64,000 nt of DNA from assembly GCF_002845985.1 (NCBI RefSeq), contig NZ_PDFK01000005.1, forward strand, positions 1 through 64,000, given 5' to 3'. This stretch comes from Lysinibacillus fusiformis. Lineage in GTDB: Bacteria; Bacillota; Bacilli; Bacillales_A; Planococcaceae. A program made the position numbers and the translations under genes. The first letter of the stretch is position 1; every line of letters begins with the position of its first letter. Of the stretch, positions 29,785 to 39,770 are shown in pieces. The notes under the pieces were generated by a model. It did not search any database. It had not been told where the DNA came from and saw nothing but the letters and a program-made list of their open reading frames with translations.

Positions 29785-30726
29785 ATGCCGAATAATCAAA
29801 CAAAAGCGCTTGTACAAGGCTCAATGATGGTTGCACTTTTTACAATATTAATGCTGATTTCTGCATATGTACCATTCATCTTTATAGTAGCTTTATTATT
29901 CGCTCCTCTACCGATTGCTTGGTATAGTGCAAATTACAAGCGTTCCTCATCAATACTCGTTGCAATAGTAGGCTGTATCCTAACCACTATCACGAGTGGA
30001 ATAACCATGCTACCGTTTGCCTTTATTTTAGGGCTATTAGGTGTCATTATGGGTAATGCAATTTATCTGAAGAAAAGTAAGCTCTATTTATTTATGTCAA
30101 CAGGGATTGCTAATCTAATCTCCATGGCAATGGTTTATCTTGCCTATGTAAAACTTGCAGGAATTGACTTCATTAGCATGAGTTTAGAAATGGTTCGTAA
30201 AAATTATGAACAATCTAATGAATTTGCAAAAAGTGTAACGGGGCAAGTAGCTTTACAACCAGAACAGCTTGAGGCGATGCTTAAAACAATCGAGCTGACG
30301 ATGCCTGCAACGATAACAATATCAGCATTTTTTGCTGCATTTATTATCATCACGTTAAATTTACCAGCTTTAAAACGACTAGGAGTAGATGTACCAAAGT
30401 TTGCTCCGTTCCAAAATATGAGATTACCACGCTCTATTTTATGGTATTACATGATTGTTTTATGCATTAATCTGTTTATGCGTCCAGAAGCTGGTTCCAC
30501 GTTAGATATAATTGTATTAAATGTTTCTTATATTTTATGGATTTTACTCATTCTACAAGGGATATCTTTTATCCATTATTTCATTTCTAAAAAGGGCATG
30601 CCAACGGGAGTAAAATGGGTAGCTACCTTGTTAGCTATTCCGTTATCATCCTTCATGATTTTACTTGGTATTGTTGATTTAGGTTTTGACGTACGTGCAC
30701 TTGTAAAGGGGAAAACTAAAGAATAA
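29785..30726 (+). CDS. yybS: DUF2232 membrane protein YybS
   Basis: 313 aa polytopic membrane protein (about eight segments), DUF2232/YybS family. It begins NNQTKALVQGSMMVALFTILMLISAYVPF, typical of the family's S-component-like N-terminal half. GGAAGG precedes the ATG. YybS lies directly before gdpP in Bacillales; its function is not established. Confidence 0.9.
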   Translation: MPNNQTKALVQGSMMVALFTILMLISAYVPFIFIVALLFAPLPIAWYSANYKRSSSILVAIVGCILTTITSGITMLPFAFILGLLGVIMGNAIYLKKSKLYLFMSTGIANLISMAMVYLAYVKLAGIDFISMSLEMVRKNYEQSNEFAKSVTGQVALQPEQLEAMLKTIELTMPATITISAFFAAFIIITLNLPALKRLGVDVPKFAPFQNMRLPRSILWYYMIVLCINLFMRPEAGSTLDIIVLNVSYILWILLILQGISFIHYFISKKGMPTGVKWVATLLAIPLSSFMILLGIVDLGFDVRALVKGKTKE

Positions 30727-30739
30727 GGGGCTGATTGTA

Positions 30740-32710
30740 ATGGGGACTTTTAGAAAACGACCAATTCGCTATCCGCTTTTTGTTCTTTCCATATTTGGAA
30801 TTGTGACGTTCGTGCTTCTATGTATTTGGAATATCGGGATAGGTATCGGTTATGGGGTAGGTTTTATTTTATTAATGGCCTACACATGGAAGGTAGAAAA
30901 GATTGCTTTTGAAGAAACTGAAAAGCATATTGAATCCATTTCCTTCCGAATGAAAAAAGTAGGCGAAGAGGCATTGCTTGAAATGCCTATCGGGATATTG
31001 CTCGTTAACGAGCAATATGAAATCGAATGGTCGAATCCATATATGCAAGGTATCTTAAATATGGAATCATTAGTGGGAGAAGGTATTGTCGATATATCTG
31101 ACGACATCTATGTATTAATGAAGACCGAGGAAACAAACGAGGCTACGATTACACTAAGTGATCGGAAATATCGTGTGTATTATAAAAAAGAGGAACGATT
31201 ACTATACTTCTTTGATATAACAGAACAGATTGCCATTGAAAAGCAATACTATGCAGATCGTACAGTTATTGCTATCTTATTTGTCGACAATTATGATGAA
31301 ATCACACAAGCTATGGACGACCAACCACGAAGTTTAACAAATACGATGGTTACGTCAATTGTCAATGAATGGGCTGCTGAGCATGGTGTATTTGTCAAAC
31401 GAATATCATCAGATCGTTTTTTAGCGGTACTAAACGAATCTATTTTAACAGAGCTTGAAAAGAAAAAATTTGCTATTTTAGATACTATTCGAGAAAAAAC
31501 AGCTCAGAAAAATTTATCATTAACATTAAGTATTGGTGTAGGGGCTGGATCATCATCACTAGTAGAGCTTGGTGAATTGGCACAATCGAGTCTAGATCTT
31601 GTATTAGGACGTGGCGGTGACCAAGTGGCGATCAAACAACCTACTGGAAAGCTTAAATTTTACGGTGGGAAAACGAATCCAGTTGAAAAGCGTACACGAG
31701 TTAGAGCTCGCGTCATTTCACACGCATTGCGTGATTTAATTCAAGACAGTGACCAAGTGTTTGTTATGGGACATAAAAATCCTGATATGGATTCCATAGG
31801 TGCATCTGTCGGTGTACGAAAAATGGCTCAGATGAATGATGTAAAAGGCTATGTCATTATAAACTTTGATGAATTAAATGGTAGTGTGACACGACTCATG
31901 AATGAAATTGAGAGTAAATCCGATTTCTATGAAAATTTCCTAACACCTGAGGAAGCTGCTGGGAAAATGACAGAAAAATCATTGCTCGTGATCGTGGACA
32001 CTCATAAACCGAATTTAGTCATCGATGAACACTTATTGAAGCTAGCTGAAAAGGTTGTCGTAATCGACCACCATCGTCGAAGTGAGGACTTTATAGAAAA
32101 TCCTACACTTGTTTATATGGAACCATATGCATCATCGACGGCTGAGTTAGTGACAGAGTTACTAGAATATCAGCCGAAGCGTGCAAAGATCAATATGCTA
32201 GAGGCTACTGCGTTACTGGCAGGCATTATTGTCGATACCAAAAGCTTTACACTTCGAACAGGAGCACGTACATTTGAAGCGGCTTCTTATTTACGAACGA
32301 ATGGTGCTGATACAATATTGGTGCAGCGTCTTTTAAAAGAAGATGTGGACACCTATATTGAGCGCTCCAAAATTGTGCAAACCGTGCAATTTGTAAAACC
32401 TGGAGTAGCTATTGCTGTAGGAGAGGAATCGAAAGTGTATGACTCTGTTTTAATTGCACAAACAGCAGATATTTTACTAACCATGAAGGATGTTAGTGCA
32501 TCCTTTGTCATTGCACATCGAGCAGATGGAAAAATTGGTATAAGTGCACGATCTCTAGGGGAGGTCAATGTACAGCTCATCATGGAAAGGCTTGGCGGCG
32601 GTGGACATTTAACGAATGCTGCCTGTCAAATAGAGGCTAAATCCATTGATGGTGTGAAAAAACATTTAGAAGAGGCCATAAATGAGGTCTTTGAAGGGAG
32701 TTCTGACTAA
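30740..32710 (+). CDS. gdpP: Cyclic di-AMP phosphodiesterase GdpP
   Basis: 656 aa. Two N-terminal membrane helices, a small PAS-like domain (about 80-170), a degenerate GGDEF domain (about 170-310) and the catalytic DHH/DHHA1 unit. Metal-binding motifs are [12 protein letters not shown] (about 343), DTH (about 418), VVVIDHHRR (about 438) and, in DHHA1, GGGGH (about 619). It hydrolyses c-di-AMP to pApA, affecting potassium balance and cell-wall stress tolerance. It follows yybS by 13 bases and overlaps rplI by one base. Confidence 0.95.
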   Translation: MGTFRKRPIRYPLFVLSIFGIVTFVLLCIWNIGIGIGYGVGFILLMAYTWKVEKIAFEETEKHIESISFRMKKVGEEALLEMPIGILLVNEQYEIEWSNPYMQGILNMESLVGEGIVDISDDIYVLMKTEETNEATITLSDRKYRVYYKKEERLLYFFDITEQIAIEKQYYADRTVIAILFVDNYDEITQAMDDQPRSLTNTMVTSIVNEWAAEHGVFVKRISSDRFLAVLNESILTELEKKKFAILDTIREKTAQKNLSLTLSIGVGAGSSSLVELGELAQSSLDLVLGRGGDQVAIKQPTGKLKFYGGKTNPVEKRTRVRARVISHALRDLIQDSDQVFVMGHKNPDMDSIGASVGVRKMAQMNDVKGYVIINFDELNGSVTRLMNEIESKSDFYENFLTPEEAAGKMTEKSLLVIVDTHKPNLVIDEHLLKLAEKVVVIDHHRRSEDFIENPTLVYMEPYASSTAELVTELLEYQPKRAKINMLEATALLAGIIVDTKSFTLRTGARTFEAASYLRTNGADTILVQRLLKEDVDTYIERSKIVQTVQFVKPGVAIAVGEESKVYDSVLIAQTADILLTMKDVSASFVIAHRADGKIGISARSLGEVNVQLIMERLGGGGHLTNAACQIEAKSIDGVKKHLEEAINEVFEGSSD

Positions 32711-33156
32711 TGAAAGTAGTATTTTTAAAAGACGTTAAAGGAAAAGGAAAAAAAGGTGAAATTAAAAATGTAGCTGATGGCTATGCACAAAATTTCCTGA
32801 TTAAAAATGGCTATGCTGCTGAAGCAAATGCTCAAGCACTGAGTCAATTAGATGGACAAAAAAAATTAGAAGCTAAAAATGCAGCAGCTGAATTAGCTGA
32901 AGCACAAGCATTAAAAGAGAAATTAGAAGCGTTAACAGTTGAGGTAAAAGCAAAATCAGGTGAAGGTGGCCGCTTATTCGGCTCAGTATCAACGAAGCAA
33001 ATTGCTGATGCATTACAAAAAGTACATGGCATTAAAATTGATAAACGTAAAATGACTTTACCTGATGGCATTCGTGCTCTTGGCTTTACAAATGTTCCTG
33101 TAAAATTGCACCATGAAGTATCAGCAACGTTAAAAGTACATGTAACGGAAGAATAA
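32710..33156 (+). CDS. rplI: Large ribosomal subunit protein bL9
   Basis: 148 aa, normal length. N-terminal domain [31 protein letters not shown], a long connecting helix, and the C-terminal domain with [16 protein letters not shown]. The ATG overlaps the gdpP stop (TAATG), with GGGAG upstream inside gdpP. Order gdpP-rplI-dnaB is conserved. Confidence 0.97.
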   Translation: MKVVFLKDVKGKGKKGEIKNVADGYAQNFLIKNGYAAEANAQALSQLDGQKKLEAKNAAAELAEAQALKEKLEALTVEVKAKSGEGGRLFGSVSTKQIADALQKVHGIKIDKRKMTLPDGIRALGFTNVPVKLHHEVSATLKVHVTEE

Positions 33157-33169
33157 GGAGCGACGATCC

Positions 33170-34531
33170 ATGAGTGAACCGATGATGGACCGCGTTCCAC
33201 CGCATAACCGGGAGGCGGAGCAATCGGTTATCGGTGCAATATTTCTTGAACCACAGGCGTTAATAACAGCATCAGAAATTTTATTGGTGGATGATTTTTA
33301 TTTAAATGCCCATAAGAAAATTTTCGAAACGATGCTACGCTTGAGTGATCAAGGAAAAGCGATAGATGTTGTAACAGTTACAGAAGAGTTATCAGCTAAA
33401 AAAGAGATTGAAGATGTTGGCGGGCTATCTTATTTACTAGAGCTCGCCAATGCTGTCCCTACAGCTGCTAATGTCGCACATTACGCCAAAATCGTTGAGG
33501 AAAAGGCGCTATTACGTCGATTGATTCGTGTAGCTACGAAAATCGTTGAGGACGGCTACACACGTGAGGACGAGGTAGAGGCATTATTAGGCGAAGCAGA
33601 GAAGAAAATGATGGAGGTTGCCAATCGAAAGAATGCTGGTGACTTTAAGCATGTTAAAGATGTGCTAGTGGAAACATTCGATAATATTGAGAAACTTCAA
33701 TCACAAAAGGGAGATGTAACGGGTATACCGACAGGCTTCCGTGATTTAGACAATATTACGGCGGGCTTCCAGCGCAATGATTTAATTATTGTAGCAGCAC
33801 GTCCTTCTGTAGGGAAAACGGCCTTTGCGTTGAATGTGGCGCAAAGTGTCGCCGTACAAGCGCGTGAGAATGTGGCAATATTTTCTTTAGAGATGGGTGC
33901 AGAGCAACTTGTCATGCGTATGCTTTGCGCAGAAGGCAATATTGATGCACAAGTTTTACGTACAGGTGCTTTAACTACGGATGATTGGGGTAAACTAACT
34001 ATGGCAATGGGTAGTTTATCGAATTCAGGAATTTTTATTGATGATACACCAGGTGTACGAATCAATGAAATTCGTGCGAAATGTCGACGTTTAGCACAGG
34101 AAAATGGACTCGGAATGATCTTAATCGATTATTTACAGTTAATTCAAGGTAGTGGCAAACCGGGAGAAAACCGTCAGCAAGAAGTATCGGAGATTTCACG
34201 TTCCTTAAAGGGACTAGCCCGTGAATTAAAGGTTCCTGTTATTGCACTATCACAGCTATCTCGTGGGGTTGAGCAGCGACAGGATAAACGACCAATGATG
34301 AGTGACTTACGTGAATCGGGAAGTATTGAGCAAGATGCTGATATTGTTGCCTTTTTATATCGTGATGACTATTACGATAAAGAATCTGAGAGTAAAAATA
34401 TGATCGAAATTATTATTGCAAAACAGCGTAATGGTCCAACAGGAACCGTTACACTGGCCTTTAAAAAGGAATTCAATAAGTTCATTAATGTGGATTGGTC
34501 TCAAATGCCACCACCACCGCCACGTGATTAG
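33170..34531 (+). CDS. dnaB: Replicative DNA helicase (DnaB family, B. subtilis DnaC)
   Basis: 453 aa. Hexameric 5'-3' helicase that unwinds DNA ahead of the replisome. The N-terminal collar begins RVPPHNREAEQSVIGAIFLEP; the RecA-like motor has Walker A ARPSVGKTAFALN (about 210), FSLEMGAEQLVMRM, Walker B LILIDYLQLIQG and the arginine finger region near KQRNGPTG. AAGGAG precedes the ATG. Called dnaC in B. subtilis nomenclature. Confidence 0.97.
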   Translation: MSEPMMDRVPPHNREAEQSVIGAIFLEPQALITASEILLVDDFYLNAHKKIFETMLRLSDQGKAIDVVTVTEELSAKKEIEDVGGLSYLLELANAVPTAANVAHYAKIVEEKALLRRLIRVATKIVEDGYTREDEVEALLGEAEKKMMEVANRKNAGDFKHVKDVLVETFDNIEKLQSQKGDVTGIPTGFRDLDNITAGFQRNDLIIVAARPSVGKTAFALNVAQSVAVQARENVAIFSLEMGAEQLVMRMLCAEGNIDAQVLRTGALTTDDWGKLTMAMGSLSNSGIFIDDTPGVRINEIRAKCRRLAQENGLGMILIDYLQLIQGSGKPGENRQQEVSEISRSLKGLARELKVPVIALSQLSRGVEQRQDKRPMMSDLRESGSIEQDADIVAFLYRDDYYDKESESKNMIEIIIAKQRNGPTGTVTLAFKKEFNKFINVDWSQMPPPPPRD

Positions 34532-34626
34532 TCGTTATTCAGATAAGTTGCCTCTTAAGTAATGCAATATTACCCATAGATTAAATTAATCTGAATGTTC
34601 GATAATATTCATATCATTCTGTTATT

Positions 34627-34674
34627 AAACACGAACGTTGAATCGGATTTTTTGATTTTATGTTCGTGTTTTTT
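34627..34674 (+). terminator. dnaB terminator (PurBox-like arms)
   Basis: Arms AAACACGAAC/GTTCGTGTTT with a 25-base loop, then a T run. The arms contain CGAAC/GTTCG as PurR boxes do, but the spacing and flanks do not fit the PurR operator well, so I keep it as a terminator. Confidence 0.75.
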
Positions 34675-34686
34675 CACTGTTTTTTA

Positions 34687-34716
34687 TTGACGGGGCGTTT
34701 CTATCATTGTTACAAT
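34687..34716 (+). promoter_or_regulatory. purA promoter
   Basis: TTGACG (34687-34692), 18 bases, TACAAT (34711-34716), 51 bases before the purA start. Confidence 0.78.
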
Positions 34717-34767
34717 GATTGAGGCTTGAAAATTGAGATACAAAGGTATCTAACGGAGGTGCTGATT

Positions 34768-36057
34768 ATGACATCAGTAGTAGTTGTAGGAACACAGTGG
34801 GGAGACGAAGGGAAAGGTAAAATTACAGATTTCCTTTCGCAAAAAGCCGATGCAATCGCTCGCTTTGCAGGTGGAGATAATGCAGGACATACCATTAAAA
34901 TTGATGGTGAAACATACAAACTACATTTAATTCCATCAGGGATCTTCTATAAAGAAAAAACTTCAGTAATTGGTAATGGATTAGTTGTCAATCCAAAGTC
35001 ATTAGTAACAGAGCTTAAAGGTTTACAGGAGCGCGGCATTAATACAGATAATCTACGTATTTCTAATCGTGCACATGTTATTTTGCCTTATCATATTAAG
35101 CAAGATATTGCAGATGAAGAAAGTCGTGGCGATAATAAAATCGGCACAACTTGTAAAGGGATTGGACCTTGCTATCAAGATAAAGTAGCGCGTATTGGAA
35201 TCCGTATGGCTGATTTACTTGATAAGGAAATCTTTGAAGAAAAACTACGTCATAATTTAGCCATTAAAAATAAATTATTTGAGAAATTCTATGAAGTTGA
35301 AGGCGTAACATTCGAAGAAATTTTTGAGGAATACTATGGCTATGGACAAGAAATCGCAAAATATGTAGCAGATACATCTAAAATCTTAAATGATGTCCTT
35401 GATGAAGGCGGCAAAGTGTTGTTTGAAGGTGCACAAGGAATTTTACTTGATGTCGATCAAGGTACGTATCCATATGTAACATCTTCAAATCCAGTTGCAG
35501 GTGGTGTAGCGATTGGAGCAGGTGTTGGTCCATCACGTGTGACAAGTGTTATTGGCGTATCGAAGGCCTATACATCTCGTGTAGGAGATGGTCCTTTCCC
35601 AACAGAATTATTTGATGAAGTGGGTCAACAAATTCGTGAGGTTGGTCGCGAATACGGTACAACAACAGGTCGTCCACGTCGTGTAGGTTGGTTCGATACA
35701 GTCGTTGTTCGTCACTCACGTCGTGTAAGTGGAATTACACATCTTGCACTTAACTCTATTGACGTTTTATCTGGTTTAGAAACAGTAAAAATCTGTACAG
35801 CATATAACTATAAAGGTGAAACAATTACGGAGTATCCAGCAAATCTTCATATTATTGAACAATGTGAGCCGATCTATGAAGAGCTTCCAGGCTGGTCAGA
35901 GGATGTAACGAGCTGCCGCACTTTAGAAGAGCTACCTGAAAACGCACGACGCTATGTAGAGCGCATCAGTGAGTTAACTGGCATTCAAATTGCTACTTTC
36001 TCAGTGGGACCTGCTCGTGAGCAAACAAATGTTTTAGTGGATGTTTGGGAAGCCTAA
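34768..36057 (+). CDS. purA: Adenylosuccinate synthetase
   Basis: 429 aa. It makes adenylosuccinate from IMP, aspartate and GTP, the first committed step to AMP. ATG at 34768 behind ACGGAGGTG; the frame is open upstream but family proteins start [18 protein letters not shown]. Visible motifs: the phosphate loop GDEGKGK, catalytic [10 protein letters not shown]-binding GIGPCYQDK and [13 protein letters not shown]. It is transcribed from its own promoter after the dnaB terminator, as a single gene. Confidence 0.97.
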   Translation: MTSVVVVGTQWGDEGKGKITDFLSQKADAIARFAGGDNAGHTIKIDGETYKLHLIPSGIFYKEKTSVIGNGLVVNPKSLVTELKGLQERGINTDNLRISNRAHVILPYHIKQDIADEESRGDNKIGTTCKGIGPCYQDKVARIGIRMADLLDKEIFEEKLRHNLAIKNKLFEKFYEVEGVTFEEIFEEYYGYGQEIAKYVADTSKILNDVLDEGGKVLFEGAQGILLDVDQGTYPYVTSSNPVAGGVAIGAGVGPSRVTSVIGVSKAYTSRVGDGPFPTELFDEVGQQIREVGREYGTTTGRPRRVGWFDTVVVRHSRRVSGITHLALNSIDVLSGLETVKICTAYNYKGETITEYPANLHIIEQCEPIYEELPGWSEDVTSCRTLEELPENARRYVERISELTGIQIATFSVGPAREQTNVLVDVWEA

Positions 36058-36075
36058 TAAAGTAAAATAAATTGA

Positions 36076-36107
36076 AATGGGCGTGCCATATGAGGTACGC
36101 CCATTTT
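36076..36107. terminator. Bidirectional terminator between purA and the YitT-like gene
   Basis: Stem ATGGGCGT(G)CC/GG(T)ACGCCCAT, then five T on the plus strand; the stop codon of the convergent gene overlaps its right end. Confidence 0.85.
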
Positions 36108-37006
36108 TAGTGAATATCCCTTTTCTTAAAGCGACCGCCTTTTACCTCGGCGATATTACCGATGGCTAAAAATGCATTGTCATCAATTTCTGCAACAATT
36201 GATTTTAACTTCGCTTCTTCTAAACGAGTAATAACGGTAAAGATGACTTTCTTATCGTTCCCCGTATAAGCCCCCTCCCCATGAAGGAAGGTAACACCAC
36301 GACCAAGTCGATCCATAATCGTTTGTCCAATTTCATCAATGTCATCACTTATGATATAAACCGATTTTGATTCTTCTAATCCTTGAATAACAATATCAAT
36401 CATTTTATAGGCAATATAGTATGCAATGATGGAGTACATGGCTTGCTCCCAATTAAAAACAAAACCTGCCACTGCAAAAATAATGACGTTGAAGATCATA
36501 ATGATTTCCCCGACTGAAAACGGTGTCTTGCTATTAAATAAGATGGCTAATATTTCAGTTCCATCCAATGAACCACCATAACGAATGACAATACCGACAC
36601 CAACGCCTAAAATCATTCCACCAAAAACTGTAGCCAATAGTGTGTCTTCCGTAAATGGATGTATGTTATGTAAGGCAAGTGTTGCTAACGAGAGTACAGT
36701 AATACCGAGCCCTGTAGAAATAGCAAAGGTTTTCCCAATTTGTTTATAGCCTAAAAAAATAAAAGGTAAGTTTAAAATGAAGATGAAAATACCAAGGGGT
36801 AGATTTAATAAATGAGATGTGATAATGGAAACGCCTACGATGCCTCCATCCATGATGTGGTTAGGTACTAAAAATAGCTCCAAGCCCAATGCCATTATTA
36901 TTGCACCTAGCGGAACCATAATAATCCTAAGAAAAATTTTACGCATATTATTTTTCTGCAGTCTCAACATTTTTGTTGAGATCTCAGAGGTTTGTGAATC
37001 ACTCAA
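36107..37006 (-). CDS. YitT family membrane protein (DUF161/DUF2179)
   Basis: 299 aa with the TTG start at 37006, eight bases after GGAG; an alternative TTG six codons earlier has no ribosome-binding site. About five or six membrane segments (MVPLGAIIMALGLELFLVPNHIMDGG is the typical start of the YitT domain; FGGMILGVGVGIVIRYGGSLDGTEILA is the second hallmark). A C-terminal cytosolic DUF2179 domain (about 220-295: SKSVYIISDDIDEIGQTIMDRLGRGVTFLHGEGAYTG) follows. Transport substrate unknown. It lies in the opposite direction to purA and to the M23 gene. Confidence 0.85.
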   Translation of the reverse strand: MSDSQTSEISTKMLRLQKNNMRKIFLRIIMVPLGAIIMALGLELFLVPNHIMDGGIVGVSIITSHLLNLPLGIFIFILNLPFIFLGYKQIGKTFAISTGLGITVLSLATLALHNIHPFTEDTLLATVFGGMILGVGVGIVIRYGGSLDGTEILAILFNSKTPFSVGEIIMIFNVIIFAVAGFVFNWEQAMYSIIAYYIAYKMIDIVIQGLEESKSVYIISDDIDEIGQTIMDRLGRGVTFLHGEGAYTGNDKKVIFTVITRLEEAKLKSIVAEIDDNAFLAIGNIAEVKGGRFKKRDIH

Positions 37007-37373
37007 TTTAATCGCTCCAATCAAATAATGTATTTTCTTTTATAGTTTATCGGAATATTAAAAAAGTAAAAAGTATTAAGTCGAAATTCACTTGAAAAAA
37101 TTTAGAGATTAATATACCAATGGCTCAATATAGTTTATTTTATCCTTCTATAGGCAGGTGTTTTTTATAACCTAATATATGAATAAAAATACAGTAATTA
37201 CTAACTATATAAAATTTATTCTATGTAACAATTAGTAGATAAATAATACATTTACATTACAAAAGGGTGAAATCATTCAAACGCCATTTTCTTTATGGTA
37301 AATTATAAGGGTGCAAAAAATCCTTGTGGGTAAATCATCCTACTATAGGGTAAAGTTGGAAGGGGCTTTATTG
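37007..37373. other. 367-base divergent intergenic region
   Basis: AT-rich, no gene. It should hold the promoters of the two divergent genes. TTCAAA (37276-37281), 17 bases, TAAATT (37299-37304) is a weak candidate for the M23 gene. A WalR-box-like pair is at 37245-37261. Confidence 0.4.
37245..37261 (-). promoter_or_regulatory. WalR-box-like repeat
   Basis: On the minus strand TGTAAT, five bases, TGTATT: 11 of 12 positions fit the WalR consensus TGTWAH-N5-TGTWAH. It lies upstream of a cell-wall peptidase gene, the kind of gene WalR controls, but on the opposite strand and in AT-rich DNA where chance matches are likely. Confidence 0.35.
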
Positions 37374-38837
37374 ATGAATTCGTTTTGGAAAAGAAAAGAA
37401 GAAAACAATAGATTCACCTACAATTTTTCTTCTTTTAAAAAGGCTTCAATCGTTGCAGTTTTAATGACCAGCCTAACGATTAATATGGGTTTTGCTAAGG
37501 AATATAATAAAGAAAACTTAAATAAAATTTTCCACGTTTATGTGGGAAATGAATATATTGGTGCAGTATCTGATGAGAAAGCTATTCAAGAAATTATTGC
37601 CTCAAAGGAAAAAGTAGCGAGTCAGCAATTCAAAGGATTATCGATTGATGCTAGTTCAGCTGTTAAAATAATCCCGGAGCAAGTATTTGCGAATGAAACA
37701 AAAGATGCGGAAACGTTATCCAAACTTGAGCAATCTTTAGTAGCAAAATCCGATGCTTTTACATTATTAGTTGATCATAAACCGGTTGTATCATTAGAGA
37801 ATACAGAGGCTTATGAAAAGACTGTCCAATTGTTAAAGCTACAATATGTTTCTCAGCAAGAATTAGATAAACTTGCTGAAACCCAGCAAGCTATTAACAA
37901 TTTACCTGAATTACAAAATGGTGAATCTCGTCTATTAGATATTTCGTTTAAACAGGGAGTTTCGGGATTGTCGCAAAAAGTTACACCGACTGAAATTGTA
38001 TCGCCTGAGCAAGCGGTAAAATATTTAATGACAGGCTATCTTGAGCAAGAGACATATAACATTCAATCAGGTGATGTGTTAGGGTCGGTTGCTAAAAAAC
38101 ACAATTTAACAACAAGCGAACTATTAGCATTGAATCCTGACATTACAGTGGATACAGTTTTACAAATTGGACAAGCACTAAATGTTACAGTGGCAAAACC
38201 GTTTGTAACACTTGAAGTGAAAAAGGAAAAGAAAGTTGCAGATGAAATTCCATTTAAAAAAGTGGTCAAAGAAGACCCTACAATGTATAAAGGCGAAAAA
38301 GTAATTAAACAAGAAGGCGCTAATGGAAAAAAAGAAACAACCTATGCATTAACGTCTGAAAATGGAGCACAAACTTCAAAAGTTGCATTAGCAGAAAAGG
38401 TTATTCAACAACCAGTAGATCAAATTGAAGTAGTTGGTACAAAGGTAATTTCTTCACGAGGAACTGGTGAATTTGCATGGCCAGCAGTAGGAGGCTATAT
38501 TTCAAGTGGCATGGGTGAACGTTGGGGAGCCTTCCATCGAGGTATAGATATCGCTCGTCCAAGTAACTACAATATTTTAGCTGCTGATAATGGCGTAGTT
38601 GTTGCAGCTGGTACTTCAGGCAGCTATGGTAATCGCATTGTTATCAATCACAATAATGGCTATACGACACTTTATGGGCACCTATCTTCAATTAATGTTG
38701 AAGTGGGCCAAGTAGTGGAAAAGGGTTCTGTAATTGGAATAATGGGTTCTACTGGAAATTCGACAGGTACACATTTACACTTTGAAGTTGAAAAGAACGG
38801 TTCATTAGAGAATCCGTTATCTTATGTAGGTCGATAA
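37374..38837 (+). CDS. Secreted/anchored LysM-G5-M23 peptidoglycan endopeptidase
   Basis: 487 aa; ATG at 37374 after GGAAGGGG. An N-terminal membrane or signal segment (ASIVAVLMTSLTINMGFA) is followed by an unassigned region, a LysM domain at about 226-272 (YNIQSGDVLGSVAKKHNL...LQIGQALNV), a G5-like region (about 275-355) and a C-terminal M23 peptidase. Metal ligands of M23 are visible: HRGIDIA (about 388), LYGHLSS and HLHFE (about 465). It should cut peptide cross-links in the wall. The gene stands alone, with a terminator after it, just before the walRK operon. Confidence 0.88.
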   Translation: MNSFWKRKEENNRFTYNFSSFKKASIVAVLMTSLTINMGFAKEYNKENLNKIFHVYVGNEYIGAVSDEKAIQEIIASKEKVASQQFKGLSIDASSAVKIIPEQVFANETKDAETLSKLEQSLVAKSDAFTLLVDHKPVVSLENTEAYEKTVQLLKLQYVSQQELDKLAETQQAINNLPELQNGESRLLDISFKQGVSGLSQKVTPTEIVSPEQAVKYLMTGYLEQETYNIQSGDVLGSVAKKHNLTTSELLALNPDITVDTVLQIGQALNVTVAKPFVTLEVKKEKKVADEIPFKKVVKEDPTMYKGEKVIKQEGANGKKETTYALTSENGAQTSKVALAEKVIQQPVDQIEVVGTKVISSRGTGEFAWPAVGGYISSGMGERWGAFHRGIDIARPSNYNILAADNGVVVAAGTSGSYGNRIVINHNNGYTTLYGHLSSINVEVGQVVEKGSVIGIMGSTGNSTGTHLHFEVEKNGSLENPLSYVGR

Positions 38838-38852
38838 ACATGTGGAATAGAA

Positions 38853-38881
38853 GGCAGTCCAAATGGTGGGCTGTCTTTTTT
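38853..38881 (+). terminator. M23 gene terminator
   Basis: Stem GGCAGTCC/GGGCTGTC (two G-T pairs), then six T. Confidence 0.8.
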
Positions 38882-38886
38882 CAATT

Positions 38887-38900
38887 ATTTCCCGAGAAAT
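38887..38900. promoter_or_regulatory. Noc-binding site (NBS)
   Basis: ATTTCCCGAGAAAT matches the B. subtilis NBS consensus ATTTCCCGGGAAAT at 13 of 14 positions. It is intergenic, 151 bases before walR, in the chromosome region where Noc sites are expected. Confidence 0.6.
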
Positions 38901-39051
38901 AATTGTTGGAATATATCATTTTCTGTCACAGTATAAGATGGATTGAATATCGATTAATGCATAGAACTCGAAAGCATGATAGAGTTAAGAGTAGTGAATT
39001 TACAAATACACATTGTTTAAGAATAGATAAAAAGCGAAAGGGAGAGAATGA

Positions 39052-39765
39052 ATGAACAAAACCATTTTAGTTGTTGACGATGAAAAACCAATCGCAGATA
39101 TTTTGCAATTTAATTTGATAAAAGAAGGCTATAAAGTTATTTGTGCTTATGATGGTGATGAGGCATTAAAAAAAGTAGAGGAAGAGCAACCAGATTTAAT
39201 GCTTTTAGATATCATGCTACCAAAGCGCGATGGAATGGAAGTGTGTAGAGAAGTACGTAAAAAATACGATTTCCCTATTATTATGCTAACTGCTAAGGGC
39301 TCTGAGATTGATAAAGTATTAGGATTAGAGATGGGCGCAGATGATTATGTCACAAAGCCATTTAGTACACGAGAGCTGATTGCACGTGTGAAGGCTAATA
39401 TGCGCCGTCTACAAGTTGTTGCTCCTGCAGCAGAAGAGGCTGAGGAAGAGTCTAATGAGATTGTTGTGGGATCTCTTGTTATCCAACCAGATGCTTATTT
39501 AGTAATGAAGCGTGATGAAGCAATTGAACTGACACATCGTGAATTTGAATTACTTCATTATTTAGGAAAACATATTGGTCAGGTCATGACACGAGAGCAC
39601 CTACTACAAACAGTATGGGGCTATGATTACTTTGGTGATGTACGAACAGTTGACGTAACAATTCGTCGTTTACGGGAAAAAATTGAGGATAATCCTAGTC
39701 ATCCCGCTTGGATCGTCACACGACGTGGTGTAGGTTATTATTTACGAAATCCTGAACAGGAGTAA
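39052..39765 (+). CDS. walR: Response regulator WalR (YycF)
   Basis: 237 aa OmpR-type regulator, essential in Bacillales, controlling cell-wall hydrolase genes. The receiver domain has [11 protein letters not shown], the phosphorylated Asp53 in [11 protein letters not shown], the conserved Thr in IIMLTAKG and Lys in [10 protein letters not shown]. The C-terminal winged helix ([40 protein letters not shown]) binds DNA. AAAGGGAG precedes the ATG. First gene of walR-walK-walH-walI-walJ. Confidence 0.98.
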   Translation: MNKTILVVDDEKPIADILQFNLIKEGYKVICAYDGDEALKKVEEEQPDLMLLDIMLPKRDGMEVCREVRKKYDFPIIMLTAKGSEIDKVLGLEMGADDYVTKPFSTRELIARVKANMRRLQVVAPAAEEAEEESNEIVVGSLVIQPDAYLVMKRDEAIELTHREFELLHYLGKHIGQVMTREHLLQTVWGYDYFGDVRTVDVTIRRLREKIEDNPSHPAWIVTRRGVGYYLRNPEQE

Positions 39766-39770
39766 TAGGA

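Noticed and set aside
34627..34674. PurR operator before purA
   Set aside because: CGAAC cores are there in inverted orientation, but flanks and spacing are off and the structure is a good terminator.
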